Below are positions 18,431 through 27,563 of a stretch of 64,000 bases of DNA, in pieces. Where the stretch lies: positions 64,001 to 128,000 of IMG/VR virus record IMGVR_UViG_3300044959_000348. One strand, 5' to 3'. Source of the DNA: a virus. The notes below the pieces were generated by a model. That model had not been told where the DNA came from. It saw only the letters and a program-made list of their open reading frames with translations, and did not search any database. Every line of letters begins with the position of its first letter. Positions within the stretch are counted from its first letter, which is position 1. The translations under genes and the position numbers were made by a program.

Positions 18431-18967
18431 TCATTCGTCAAGCGTTATATACAAACTATCATCAATCGCAACAGCATTGTATATTTTGTTTGGTGTTTTA
18501 CTTAGATTAGTTTTAGAGAGCACATACAAGGTTTTCGCTTCTTGTTTTGAGTTGAGCTCAAACAGCCTATAGTTCAGTATCATGAAAAACACATTGTATG
18601 GGTGTTTATCTGTCAGATAAATCAGAAGCCATAGTATAAATACAGTGGTTAAACTTAGTATATAGATATGTGTATATGGTGCCAATGATAGCATAAATAC
18701 ATTCAAAATACCAACAGTGTTGATAAAAAACTGGAATATAGCATCTGGTGTTCCTTCGTTTATGTTGTATTTATCTATATTGATCTGCTCTTTTTTATCA
18801 TGGTGTTTGACTGCATAAATAGGTAGGAGTAGTCCTATGATACTAACCAATAGCAAAGACAGGTATATGCCGAACCATATGCTAAGTTGGGTTGTCATAA
18901 GGAGAAATAAAGAATCGATCAAGAATGTAGGAAAGAAGAAGGCTATGGATAAAAGTAATTTTTTCAT
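18431..18967 (-). CDS. small membrane protein, four predicted segments
   Basis: Read from ATG 18967 (MKKLLLSIAFFF); an in-frame ATG at 19003 would add 12 polar residues. Three to four hydrophobic segments (about residues 3-22, 30-50, 85-105, 110-128) are followed by a soluble C-terminus of about 45 residues. Ends close to the helicase stop (convergent) and is divergent from the methyltransferase at 19015. No family recognised. Confidence 0.6.
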   Translation of the reverse strand: MKKLLLSIAFFFPTFLIDSLFLLMTTQLSIWFGIYLSLLLVSIIGLLLPIYAVKHHDKKEQINIDKYNINEGTPDAIFQFFINTVGILNVFMLSLAPYTHIYILSLTTVFILWLLIYLTDKHPYNVFFMILNYRLFELNSKQEAKTLYVLSKTNLSKTPNKIYNAVAIDDSLYITLDE

Positions 18968-19014
18968 GTAACACATGTAATCCGAAAATGTTTCGGTTAT
19001 CATGTTTATAAAGT

Positions 19015-19776
19015 ATGGATGTGAAGATTCCGTCTGAGTTGTTAGATACTGTATTTTTAGGGGATGTGTTTGACTTGATGAAGCAGCTACCTGATGAGAG
19101 CGTGGCCATGATATTTAGTGACCCTGATTATAATGTAGGCATCAAGTATAATGGCAAAAGTTACACTCGTTCTTTTGAGGAGTACATAGAATGGTATATA
19201 GAGCTTGCCAAGGAATCTTTACGTGTGCTGAAGAAGGATGGGAACATGTTTCTTATTAACTACCCTAAACAGAATGCGTATTTGAGAGTGCTATTTTTAG
19301 ACAAGGCGTGTTATGATGTACATGACTATGTTTGGGTGTATAATACCAATGTTGGCCATAGTCCTAAGCGATTTACTACTGCTCATAGAAGTATATTGCA
19401 TGTTAGGAAAGATAAGAACAATCGTTTTTATAAAGAGCAGGTAGCACAGCCTTATCAGAATCCAACGGATAAACGTATTTTGGCCAGAATGGCACAAGGT
19501 CACAAGGGAAGGATGCCCTATAGTTGGTTTTACTTTGATTTGGTGAAAAATGTGAGCAAGGAGAAAACAGAGCACCCTTGTCAAATACCGCAAAAGTTGT
19601 CTGAGATGCTTATTTTGAGTTGCACCAAACCGGGGGATATTGTTTTAGTGCACTTTGGTGGCAGTGGCTCTGAATTGGAGGTGTGTAAAAGATTAGGAAG
19701 GCATTTTTTATCTGCTGAAATCGACCCAAAGTATCACGAGATTATATTAGATAGAGTTAACGCTTTGTCCGCATAA
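19015..19776 (+). CDS. beta-class DNA amino-methyltransferase with DPDY catalytic motif
   Basis: 253 residues. Beta-class order: motif IV SDPDYNVG near residues 37-44, then the middle region, a PQKLSEMLILSCTKPGDIVL segment, and motif I as VHFGGSGSELEVC. The usual DPPY is DPDY and the usual DPFxGSGTT is VHFGGSGSE. Both changes keep the shape but not the standard residues. Activity therefore needs testing. A bidirectional terminator-like hairpin follows immediately. Probably an orphan modification enzyme. Confidence 0.8.
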   Translation: MDVKIPSELLDTVFLGDVFDLMKQLPDESVAMIFSDPDYNVGIKYNGKSYTRSFEEYIEWYIELAKESLRVLKKDGNMFLINYPKQNAYLRVLFLDKACYDVHDYVWVYNTNVGHSPKRFTTAHRSILHVRKDKNNRFYKEQVAQPYQNPTDKRILARMAQGHKGRMPYSWFYFDLVKNVSKEKTEHPCQIPQKLSEMLILSCTKPGDIVLVHFGGSGSELEVCKRLGRHFLSAEIDPKYHEIILDRVNALSA

Positions 19777-19790
19777 GATACAACAGCAGT

Positions 19791-19828
19791 GTGAACTACT
19801 ACCACTTCAAGAAGTGGTAGTAGTTCAC
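19791..19828. terminator. perfect inverted repeat between convergent genes, built from IS ends
   Basis: 18-base arms GTGAACTACTACCACTTC and its exact complement separated by AA. Each arm equals the terminal sequence of the TnpB relics at 30316 and 55643, so this looks like two IS605-type ends head to head. It sits between the stop of a plus gene (19776) and the stop of a minus gene (19829), where it could end transcription both ways. Confidence 0.6.
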
Positions 19829-20674
19829 TTACTTGTTTTCACATTCACACCATTCAGCTCCTCCTGTAAGCTCTTCACATCTTAACGATCTAAGCAGTGC
19901 GTATCCGTACATGCCATGCTCGGCATAAAACTTTGCTAAGGCTGCATTCAGTATAGCACTATCTTCTTGGTTCCCGATTATTTGTTTTTCTTGATAGCGC
20001 AAAGACTCAGCTGTATGTTTGCCTATCAATTTGAAACATACTTTTTGAGAGCGTAAGGCAGGGTATTTGGAAGTGGCCACGTCGAAATAAAAGCAAGATG
20101 TTGTGTCTTTAGATAGTTGTGACATGTCAAACAATATGCTCTCGTGGTTTGTTTGTATAGTTTGTATTACATTGCCGTTGTTGTCGTATATTCTTACGTC
20201 GTATCCTTCTGCTCCTGCAACGCTTTGCCAAAATAGGATGACGCTATCAGCAAAAAATAGAGATTGAGGTTTCATCATAGGAACAGGAGCCAAGGTACTT
20301 CTAGTTACGGCTCCCAAAGTGCGGCCACTTGCACTTCCAGAACTGGAGGCAAGTGCTTGATTGAGAACATAGCCTGTGTAACGAGATTGAAAAGAATTAG
20401 TATCGTGTTTCCTTTGGAACAAGGAACTTATAATATATGTGCCGGGACGTTTTTCTTCTACTGCTTTGTTGTGTGCGTATACAGCCAAATAACTGTTGTC
20501 ACCTATTCTTACTCTGGCGTCTCCCTGTACTTTCATACCGGTTTTCGCTTTTATGTAGGACAAATCAGAAGCATCAGATACATAGACGTTCCCTTTGACC
20601 GCTATTATTGTGTAGATCTCTTGTGCAAATAAGAAAGAAAAGGACATGAGTACGAGAAGCAGCAAGTTTTTCAT
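19829..20674 (-). CDS. secreted FecR-like protein with Fn3-like region
   Basis: 281 residues; start fixed by TACAAT, six bases, ATG. N-terminal signal peptide (hydrophobic stretch ending FAQE). Residues 23-85 have the FecR-domain pattern VKGNVYV...GMKVQGDARVRIGDNSYLAVY. A Ser/Gly-rich linker follows, then a fibronectin-III-like segment (VILFWQSVAGAEGYDVRIYD) and a C-terminal domain with paired Cys. Looks like a host-type periplasmic or surface protein picked up by the element. Confidence 0.65.
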   Translation of the reverse strand: MKNLLLLVLMSFSFLFAQEIYTIIAVKGNVYVSDASDLSYIKAKTGMKVQGDARVRIGDNSYLAVYAHNKAVEEKRPGTYIISSLFQRKHDTNSFQSRYTGYVLNQALASSSGSASGRTLGAVTRSTLAPVPMMKPQSLFFADSVILFWQSVAGAEGYDVRIYDNNGNVIQTIQTNHESILFDMSQLSKDTTSCFYFDVATSKYPALRSQKVCFKLIGKHTAESLRYQEKQIIGNQEDSAILNAALAKFYAEHGMYGYALLRSLRCEELTGGAEWCECENK

Positions 20675-20722
20675 AGTGGAATTGTACTAAATCTCTTATT
20701 CGTTATCTGTAAAATTAAACAA

Positions 20723-21868
20723 ATGGCAAAGCAATACACAGGTTTTTTATCACAAGTTAGAAGTAATCGCAGGTTATTATCATCTTATCAAAAATATGAC
20801 AAAAGAATATTCAATATAAATTCAGCATATGATGATTCTTTTATCAGGATAAATTCAGTATATGATTTTTTTATCAGGTACTTTTCTGGAAGACGATTTG
20901 AATCGGTGAATGCTAGCTCTGATCGTGTTAAGTATTTGTTTTCTATGGCTTTTATCAACACTTTTGTATCAGAATTTCATCTTTTTCGTGCAAATTGTGG
21001 GGCCCATGCTCCTGAACGACATACTCATTCCAATACTTTTGCACAATATGAGATTGCGTCTGTTATCAATATAATGAGTGTTGTGTTTCCATCGAAGATG
21101 TTATTTGTAACGAGCATAGCGAGATATATTGGTGGAGAAGTTTTTCCTATAAATATCAAAGGCAGGAAGTGTTACATTGTCTATTTAAATGATGTATTCA
21201 TCTACAACTCTCCTATTCATGAAATGAGGGCTACTGTCTTTCATACGCAATGTGCTGGGTTGGGTTGTCATAAAGATAAGTTTATTTGTTATAAGGTAGA
21301 AGGGAACTATGATGATTTTCTTTCCCCTTTTACTTACATTAAAGCAATGCGAAGCATACCAGACCAGCAAATTTCGTATTATAACATGATATCTTTAAAT
21401 TCAATCAATCTTCGTGAGGAACAACCACTGGTCCATAAATACCTTTTCGCTTATGATTATGTGTTTGAAAACATAGTAATCAAATCAAATAAGCCTTATG
21501 CTGCCAAAGTCAGTCAGGTCTTGAGTGATATGTATAAACAGTATTTCAAACCACATTTGCAAAAACTAAACATTGCAGACGATACATATATGTTTTATGT
21601 TACCTACATAGCAAAAGTAAGTGATATGATTGTTTTTGATGTAGTTTTGACTTTCTCTCGCGGCACTCATGAATATAGTATTGAAGAAATGAAACAAATG
21701 GCTTATGATATTTTGCAAAATATGTTGGGTACCAATTCTGCCCACGTAAAAGTACATAATAACTTTATTCGTCATAGCACAGATCCATATATAAGATGTA
21801 CAATCAAATTTACGATGGTCGTAAATGATGACGAACTACTCCTATCTTTCTCAGATGGAGTTTTCTGA
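20723..21868 (+). CDS. paralog family protein, C-terminus read from an IS end
   Basis: 381 residues; TAAAAT, seven bases, ATG. N-terminal signature GFLSQVRSNRRLL. C-terminal signature: a hydrophobic strand (MIVFDVVLTF), a helix (MAYDILQNMLG) and the final strand IKFTMVV. The last dozen residues (DDELLLSFSDGVF) are encoded by an IS605-type end lying on the opposite strand, so the native C-terminus has been replaced. A short internal near-repeat (INSAYDDSFIRINSVYDFFIR) is visible near residue 35. Confidence 0.75.
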   Translation: MAKQYTGFLSQVRSNRRLLSSYQKYDKRIFNINSAYDDSFIRINSVYDFFIRYFSGRRFESVNASSDRVKYLFSMAFINTFVSEFHLFRANCGAHAPERHTHSNTFAQYEIASVINIMSVVFPSKMLFVTSIARYIGGEVFPINIKGRKCYIVYLNDVFIYNSPIHEMRATVFHTQCAGLGCHKDKFICYKVEGNYDDFLSPFTYIKAMRSIPDQQISYYNMISLNSINLREEQPLVHKYLFAYDYVFENIVIKSNKPYAAKVSQVLSDMYKQYFKPHLQKLNIADDTYMFYVTYIAKVSDMIVFDVVLTFSRGTHEYSIEEMKQMAYDILQNMLGTNSAHVKVHNNFIRHSTDPYIRCTIKFTMVVNDDELLLSFSDGVF

Positions 21869-22000
21869 GGAGTTTATAGGTCTCATGCCTACCTTATCCT
21901 CAGAGGGCGGTTCGTATGCACCCACTACTACGTATGTCTCATTAGAGACACTCCGCTATACCTTTACTCTTACAGGTACAGGTATACAAAAAAACTCTGA
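21831..22000 (-). mobile_element. IS200/IS605-type right end, solo relic (copy I)
   Basis: Strongly similar over about 170 bases to 11456-11625, in the same minus orientation, with point differences. No transposase gene is attached. It overlaps the last codons of the plus-strand paralog gene. Confidence 0.6.
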
Positions 22001-22155
22001 CTCTATACCTATTTTACTTATAATGTTGATAGCACCATAACCCTAAATGACACGCATTAATTATACTTTTTCCTATCATATGTAGCACGAAGTCTCTCCT
22101 ATTGTCTAATAAATCATCACTTCTACCTATTCTTTTTCGAAAGCTTCTTATCATT

Positions 22156-23199
22156 TCAAATGGCTATAACAACGGAAAAGTTGATTTGAATGTCCTGCAC
22201 ATCTTCCAAATGCTTGGTGAAAAACTTTATTATTCTATAAGATTTTATATTACTGCCAGCAATCCTATTAACAATCTTGCGTACATTTTTTATAATTTTC
22301 ACCAGTTTATCTCTTGTCAGTTTAACATCTAATGATATTTCAATTTGAACAAATGTTATATTGGCTATCTTGACTAGTGAAGTAACGCCATAGCGGTATT
22401 CCTCTTCTGCGTCCAGCAGTTTCAAAAATAAGCGATGTATCTTCTTGTAGTATATCTGTTTCACAGTTTTTTTTATGCCTAAGGTGTATATACCTTCATC
22501 ATACAGAGCAAAGTCTTTAAAAATACCTTCTGCATACACTTTAACTACATGCGCGCTATTTTCGCGATGCTGTGTTTTGATAGGGAGCAGAGCATATAAA
22601 CCTTTATCAGGCAATCTCTTGTATTGCATAGTCAACAGATTTAAAGGAAAATATTTGTTTCCTTGCGTTATATTGTCACATAATATCAAATATTGTGCAG
22701 GGATATCTGACATAACCAAATTTAAGTGCACAACATTTTGGTTACTAATGAGTATATCACTAACATTCATAACTGCATAAGGAATATTATTACAACTTTT
22801 TTGTAAATAACGATGTAAAAGTTGTATAACATAATATTTTGCGTATCCAACATAGCCAGACATATTCGTCAAAAAACCTATGATGTTTTGACTAAATACA
22901 CTATTTTGATCAGTTAGGTTCCAGTTTTCTGTAAGAAATCGTGTTACTGTATACACTTTGCCATAATTACTTAATACAGAAAGACTTCGCAATAAATCAT
23001 TATTTTTATTAGTTATATCCCGTGTATTATAATCGTGTATAAAATACCATTTCCTACTAAACAAATGTTCAACCAAAAAAGCGTATATAGGTTGTTTAGA
23101 GAAATGAGCAATACTGGCCTTATTATATCTATTGCTACCAAACAATAAGTTCCTACCAGATTTTTTTTGAGATAATATGCCATAAAAATAATCTAACAT
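22156..23199 (-). CDS. paralog family protein (GILSQKKSGR N-terminus)
   Basis: 347 residues. N-terminus MLDYFYGILSQKKSGRNLL has the family pattern. The C-terminal part has the strand FVQIEISLDV, a helix KIIKNVRKIVNRIAG, and the last strand INFSVVIAI. Unlike its relatives, CATAAT directly abuts the ATG, so the TATAAT-N6 rule fails here and a TAAAAT further upstream may be used. Two paralogs follow one another on the minus strand, with this one downstream. Confidence 0.75.
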   Translation of the reverse strand: MLDYFYGILSQKKSGRNLLFGSNRYNKASIAHFSKQPIYAFLVEHLFSRKWYFIHDYNTRDITNKNNDLLRSLSVLSNYGKVYTVTRFLTENWNLTDQNSVFSQNIIGFLTNMSGYVGYAKYYVIQLLHRYLQKSCNNIPYAVMNVSDILISNQNVVHLNLVMSDIPAQYLILCDNITQGNKYFPLNLLTMQYKRLPDKGLYALLPIKTQHRENSAHVVKVYAEGIFKDFALYDEGIYTLGIKKTVKQIYYKKIHRLFLKLLDAEEEYRYGVTSLVKIANITFVQIEISLDVKLTRDKLVKIIKNVRKIVNRIAGSNIKSYRIIKFFTKHLEDVQDIQINFSVVIAI

Positions 23200-23333
23200 A
23201 TTATGCCTAAATATTTTAGAATCAGACCTGGTGAGTTTTTCTTATATCGTGAAAACATCAGCATACCGTTGTCTTTCAACTTTTGTTTTGATTATAGCAC
23301 TACCGCAACAACCCGAAAACATATAAACCAATC

Positions 23334-24398
23334 TCATTCAACAATAGCTATAAGAATATCACAAGACGCAAAAACTCGACTACCTGACTTAGGTATTTCT
23401 TCATCTATTTTGTCTGGTTTCTTTTCATATGGCTTTCCTGATACGCTTTCTATAATGCTTCTAAGTATCTGCCAACTATTGTTTATATTATGAAGATGTG
23501 GATAAGTTTCAAAATAAATCTTGATATCAACAATAGTGTAATCACCTATTCTCAGTGCACTTGTAACATCTACAATATAATCATCTTGAAGATCTTTAAA
23601 TCTGCTCGCTAAAATTGGAGCCATTTTTTCTTGATATATACGCGCAACTGTCTTTGTGACTTTGGGAATATGATCAAGTGTGTTTGGAGCATGAAATATA
23701 CTAAGTATACCATGTTCTCCTTTTGGTTTTCGCACAGCATAAACCTCGTTTGTTCTTATCCAAATCTTTGGGAATAATAACTTAGATATCTTACTTCTAT
23801 AAATTTGCTCATTATAAGCTCGTGGCAATAGATAAAAAATTCCACCTATTTGTTTATATGAAGTCGTACCACATAATCCAAAATTCATAAGGTGTTGAGA
23901 CATATATTTATCACGTACATCACTTGACATCAAAATCCTTAAATCGCTATAAACTTGATACAGAACATTAACATTGATTACATCCAAGAAAATATAATCT
24001 AACGCCTCTTCTTTTTTGTCTGTATTTTTTTTGTTGTATATAGAGACTATGGCATATACTATCTTTTCTTTTATAAACCTAACTAATCTTGCTGTAATAT
24101 TCATTACTGGCAAAATAGCATAGTGTTCTTTGAGCATGTCATAAGTAAAAGAAAATTGGTGCTCACCAAAAACATATAAGTATTCAATACATAAGTTATA
24201 AAAAACTGCATTAAATCCAACAGATTCCGCAATCCTATACATACCTTCTCTCCACACTAATGAGTGACGATTGTAAAGTATTTCATAAGCGAAATTCTTC
24301 AAATCTTTCATTTGGTTTCCTCCTCGAACCATATAAGATAATAAGACTTTTCTCCTACTCCTCGATTGTGATAAAATGCCTATGTAATTGGGAAGCAT
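23334..24398 (-). CDS. paralog family protein (GILSQSRSRRK N-terminus)
   Basis: 354 residues; TAAAAT, six bases, ATG. This is the clearest copy of the N-terminal signature: IGILSQSRSRRKVLLSY. C-terminal signature: IGDYTIVDIKIYF, a helix ILRSIIESVSG, and the final hydrophobic strand CDILIAIVE. No catalytic or membrane motif. Lies between a tandem paralog and an IS605-type end. Confidence 0.78.
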   Translation of the reverse strand: MLPNYIGILSQSRSRRKVLLSYMVRGGNQMKDLKNFAYEILYNRHSLVWREGMYRIAESVGFNAVFYNLCIEYLYVFGEHQFSFTYDMLKEHYAILPVMNITARLVRFIKEKIVYAIVSIYNKKNTDKKEEALDYIFLDVINVNVLYQVYSDLRILMSSDVRDKYMSQHLMNFGLCGTTSYKQIGGIFYLLPRAYNEQIYRSKISKLLFPKIWIRTNEVYAVRKPKGEHGILSIFHAPNTLDHIPKVTKTVARIYQEKMAPILASRFKDLQDDYIVDVTSALRIGDYTIVDIKIYFETYPHLHNINNSWQILRSIIESVSGKPYEKKPDKIDEEIPKSGSRVFASCDILIAIVE

Positions 24399-24420
24399 GA
24401 GGTAATTTTACTCGATTCAC

Positions 24421-24490
24421 ACGAACTACTCTCATATTTCACAGATGGAGTTTCCCGATAAACTTGTAAAGAGACAATAAAGAGTTTTCG
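24421..24490 (-). mobile_element. short IS605-type end relic
   Basis: Matches the outer about 50 bases of relics H and I (ACGAACTACTC, CAGATGGAGTTT), then diverges. It separates a minus-strand paralog from a plus-strand gene. Confidence 0.45.
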
Positions 24491-24505
24491 GGTACAGAGC
24501 ATTAT

Positions 24506-25309
24506 GTGAAATACAAGTATTTTGACCCACATAAAATGGCTGTCCGTCGAATAAATAACTTGTGTGGTTTTATGATAGGAGAAATCATGCCATATCATCG
24601 TAGTGCTATATCGTTGCCTCACTGGGAAAATTTAGTTGGATGCATAGCCATATATACCACTGACATAACTAATAAGTCGTCAGCAAAAATGCTTATGCAG
24701 TACCATTTCGACTTTAGTCTATGGAGCTTGCTCTATGAGTCTGATGTGGACTTTATAGACCGTGTGAATACAATAGCTATAATAAAACCATGTTCAATAG
24801 AACATCTGGACAGTTTGAAATACCTAATAGATAATAAAGAAAAAATTGTATGGTATAATAATCTTATGGCGTTTGTTAGAAAAAGTGGCAAACACAAAAA
24901 TTGGTGGGAAGTACTTATGTGCAATCAAGATTGGTATAATCCCGAAGCTAAGACATGGATAATATACGCAGATTACAATCCTAATATAGCAGACAACGAG
25001 GTTATAGCAATAAATACCACAAATGATAGAGTAATATGCTGGACAAAAGAAGGAGATGATCGTTTTTACCCACTATGGCCAAACCAACTAATAGTAAAGA
25101 CAACAAATAATAGACAACAATATAAAGTGATTTCACTGGGAGAGGAAGCAAAGAAAAAATTCCCATATATAAAAGAAGGATATATTATTGAATGGGAAGT
25201 TGAAAAAACGTACTACTTTGAACCTAAATATTTCAACTACAACGATGAATTTATACTTTCCTTGTCATCCGAATGCATAACTATAAATAGATGCTATTGC
25301 AATGATTAA
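24506..25309 (+). CDS. hypothetical protein
   Basis: 267 residues starting at GTG, with TACAGA seven bases upstream and TTTTCGG just before that. Rich in Trp, Tyr and Asn; no signal peptide, membrane segment or recognised motif. A middle region WWEVLMCNQDWYNPEAKTWIIYADYNP looks like a compact beta domain. Ends 3 bases before the stop of the convergent paralog at 25313. Not a member of the paralog family as far as I can see. Confidence 0.65.
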   Translation: MKYKYFDPHKMAVRRINNLCGFMIGEIMPYHRSAISLPHWENLVGCIAIYTTDITNKSSAKMLMQYHFDFSLWSLLYESDVDFIDRVNTIAIIKPCSIEHLDSLKYLIDNKEKIVWYNNLMAFVRKSGKHKNWWEVLMCNQDWYNPEAKTWIIYADYNPNIADNEVIAINTTNDRVICWTKEGDDRFYPLWPNQLIVKTTNNRQQYKVISLGEEAKKKFPYIKEGYIIEWEVEKTYYFEPKYFNYNDEFILSLSSECITINRCYCND

Positions 25310-25312
25310 TTG

Positions 25313-26377
25313 CTAAAAATCAAACATAAACAAAAAAGATGCACTGCACATCAACTTGACGTTATTATTCTTTCCAACACTCATCATGTCCATTTTTTTG
25401 TTCAATAACACACCTTCACTGCCTATGCTGTGTAAAATCTTGTAGAACATTCGTATAACATCCCGTAAAAATGTATCGTCACTTTGCAAAGCATACCATA
25501 AACTCATAATCATTTCTATATCTACAACATATTTGTCACACAGCTTATCTATTCTCCGAATCACAAATCCTAATGTAGTATAAGTATTTTTGAAAAAGTC
25601 TGTATTTAGCTCCTCTTTCACATACATGGTATAGAACACTCTGAAAAAATCTATAATCTTAGACAAGCGTTCATCTTCATAAGTTTTGCTGACTCCATAA
25701 ACTTCTTTGTCTTCATATAAGCACTTAAAAGCAAATCTGATATCACTATCTATGTGCTCAACATGTGCAAAACTTCTAAGTAGTTCATTATTCTTCAAAC
25801 TCGACCTATAAGCGTTATAATTGTTGTTATCTCTATCAAAAGTAATCTTATACAACATTTCGTTACTATACGCCGTGACATTTACATAAATACTTTGCCA
25901 AAAAGAAAAAGGTATCACAACAGCCTTAGGCTTATCATGACAATAAACAACACAATTCCCAAAATACAAAGATGACAAAGTATTTTTATGACTACACAAT
26001 ACATGCAATAAATCACTTTTTGCAGAATAAGCTACAGAACACATGTTGAACAAAAGACTATGATTTAGTAAAACTTTCATAGCCTCTACATAAGCAAGTG
26101 GTTCTTTTACCAATTTCATCTCTTCTCTATCTTCGCACACTAAAAAATATTTAACCTCCAACTCAGTCATCGTTTTATGCGCCCATTTGATAGGAATACG
26201 AGAATATAAAAATCCATTATAACTATGTATAAAATCTTGATTACCACTCGACAATATAGATACAATTGATAGCAGAGTGCCATCTGACTTAGACAAATCA
26301 CAGGATAATTTCAAAACCTCCCTTTTCAAACATTTTCTTTTACTTGCGTTGCAAGCAAGCCAATGAAACCATATCAC
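25313..26377 (-). CDS. paralog family protein, divergent (WLACNASKRK N-terminus)
   Basis: 354 residues from GTG 26377. N-terminus WFHWLACNASKRKCLKR keeps the hydrophobic-Cys-x-x-basic pattern. C-terminal plan retained: strand YVVDIEMIM, helix VIRMFYKILHSIG, end strand MCSASFLFMF. The start is preceded by TTTCGGTTATATT rather than a clean TATAAT-N6. Middle of the protein poorly conserved. Confidence 0.7.
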   Translation of the reverse strand: MIWFHWLACNASKRKCLKREVLKLSCDLSKSDGTLLSIVSILSSGNQDFIHSYNGFLYSRIPIKWAHKTMTELEVKYFLVCEDREEMKLVKEPLAYVEAMKVLLNHSLLFNMCSVAYSAKSDLLHVLCSHKNTLSSLYFGNCVVYCHDKPKAVVIPFSFWQSIYVNVTAYSNEMLYKITFDRDNNNYNAYRSSLKNNELLRSFAHVEHIDSDIRFAFKCLYEDKEVYGVSKTYEDERLSKIIDFFRVFYTMYVKEELNTDFFKNTYTTLGFVIRRIDKLCDKYVVDIEMIMSLWYALQSDDTFLRDVIRMFYKILHSIGSEGVLLNKKMDMMSVGKNNNVKLMCSASFLFMFDF

Positions 26378-26415
26378 CTAAATAGCAATATAACCGAAAT
26401 AGAGTGACGAAATAT

Positions 26416-27468
26416 TTACTCCCTAATAACAATCGAAAAGACCAGGTAAGTAGCTAAAATTCTGTATGTATCAATAAAACTACGCAGACTATTTGTCATA
26501 TCTCTTGGCACAGGATAACCATAAATACTATCTAAAATGTTGAACCACGTTTCTATAATAAATCTTTTTGCATGGTCAGTGAAATTAGGTTGTAACGCCC
26601 AAATTGTATATAAATAGCAATCTATGATGTGCATATCACATATTTTTACGTGCGTCAATAAATCAAAATCGACCGCTACAAATATATTTTCGTATATGTT
26701 ATATGTACCCTTTCCTAAATGTTCCAATACATTTTGCTCATAGAAATGTTCCATAAAATCAGCTATCTTTTTATCTTGTATATCAAATTTTCTTGGTTTG
26801 TAAAAATCTTTATCATAACTGCTCACACTAACCAAATCAGATTCTCCAGACAACAGTTGCGCATTATAAAAAATACTATCGGCGCTCATGTGACCTAATC
26901 CATATTGAGAAATAACACGTACAGTTCTACCAGAAGCTAACTGTACATTCATTTTTTGACGAGAATTCCTAAAATTCCAAAAAGTCAAATTACCCCAACT
27001 TTCATATTTTGCTTGTGTTCCCGATGGGCGTTGATAATATACATGTACATTATACTTTATATCTCTATTTGACAATTTTAGAGACAAAGAAAATATTTTC
27101 AATATATTTTGCTTTTTCTTCACATAAAATCCACACATGTTGAACCAACTACATATATTAGCATACACATCACAGTTGATATACGCACTATCCGTTTTGA
27201 TTGTTTTTATTCGTGTGCCATTATTTTTGCCTACAAAAGTTACTTCTAGTTTATGAGCACTGAGGAAATATGACTTTATTACATATGTCGCCATTTTGTC
27301 GGTTTCATGTGATCCAACATACATATGTTTTGATGACAACAAGTCCAAATATAGACAAGCCATATCACCAGATTTGCTATCTTGTAAATCTTCTATACCC
27401 ACTAGCCTCCTTGCTACGCTCTTCCTTTTTGAAAATACACAAGACAAAAAAGCAGTGTACAAAAGCAT
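26416..27468 (-). CDS. paralog family protein (FLSCVFSKRKS N-terminus)
   Basis: 350 residues; TATAAT, eight bases, ATG. N-terminal signature MLLYTAFLSCVFSKRKSVAR; C-terminal strand MHIIDCYLYTI, helix FIIETWFNILDSIYG and final strand YLVFSIVIRE. First gene downstream of RNA-like element C, which reads the opposite way. Confidence 0.75.
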   Translation of the reverse strand: MLLYTAFLSCVFSKRKSVARRLVGIEDLQDSKSGDMACLYLDLLSSKHMYVGSHETDKMATYVIKSYFLSAHKLEVTFVGKNNGTRIKTIKTDSAYINCDVYANICSWFNMCGFYVKKKQNILKIFSLSLKLSNRDIKYNVHVYYQRPSGTQAKYESWGNLTFWNFRNSRQKMNVQLASGRTVRVISQYGLGHMSADSIFYNAQLLSGESDLVSVSSYDKDFYKPRKFDIQDKKIADFMEHFYEQNVLEHLGKGTYNIYENIFVAVDFDLLTHVKICDMHIIDCYLYTIWALQPNFTDHAKRFIIETWFNILDSIYGYPVPRDMTNSLRSFIDTYRILATYLVFSIVIRE

Positions 27469-27504
27469 GCAACAGAATTATACCACAAGCAAGATGAGAA
27501 ATCC

Positions 27505-27563
27505 ATACAGATAATATGTAAGTCCGTCCGATGAAACAGGAAGCCTGTTTTTAAGAGGAGGGT
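27505..27563 (+). ncRNA. IS605-scaffold-like RNA element C (short)
   Basis: Contains TAAGTCCGTCCGATGAAACAGGAAGCC, written here as overlapping parts TAAGTCCGTCCGATGAAACA and CAGGAAGCC, then a hairpin-like end AAGAGGAGGG. Aligns with the 3' half of elements D and F. No upstream half and no TAGTTCAC end are visible. Confidence 0.4.

Noticed and set aside
20821-20880. Diversity-generating template/variable repeat pair from the INSAYDDSFIRINSVYDFFIR region
   Set aside because: Only a short in-frame near-duplication; no reverse transcriptase gene in the window.
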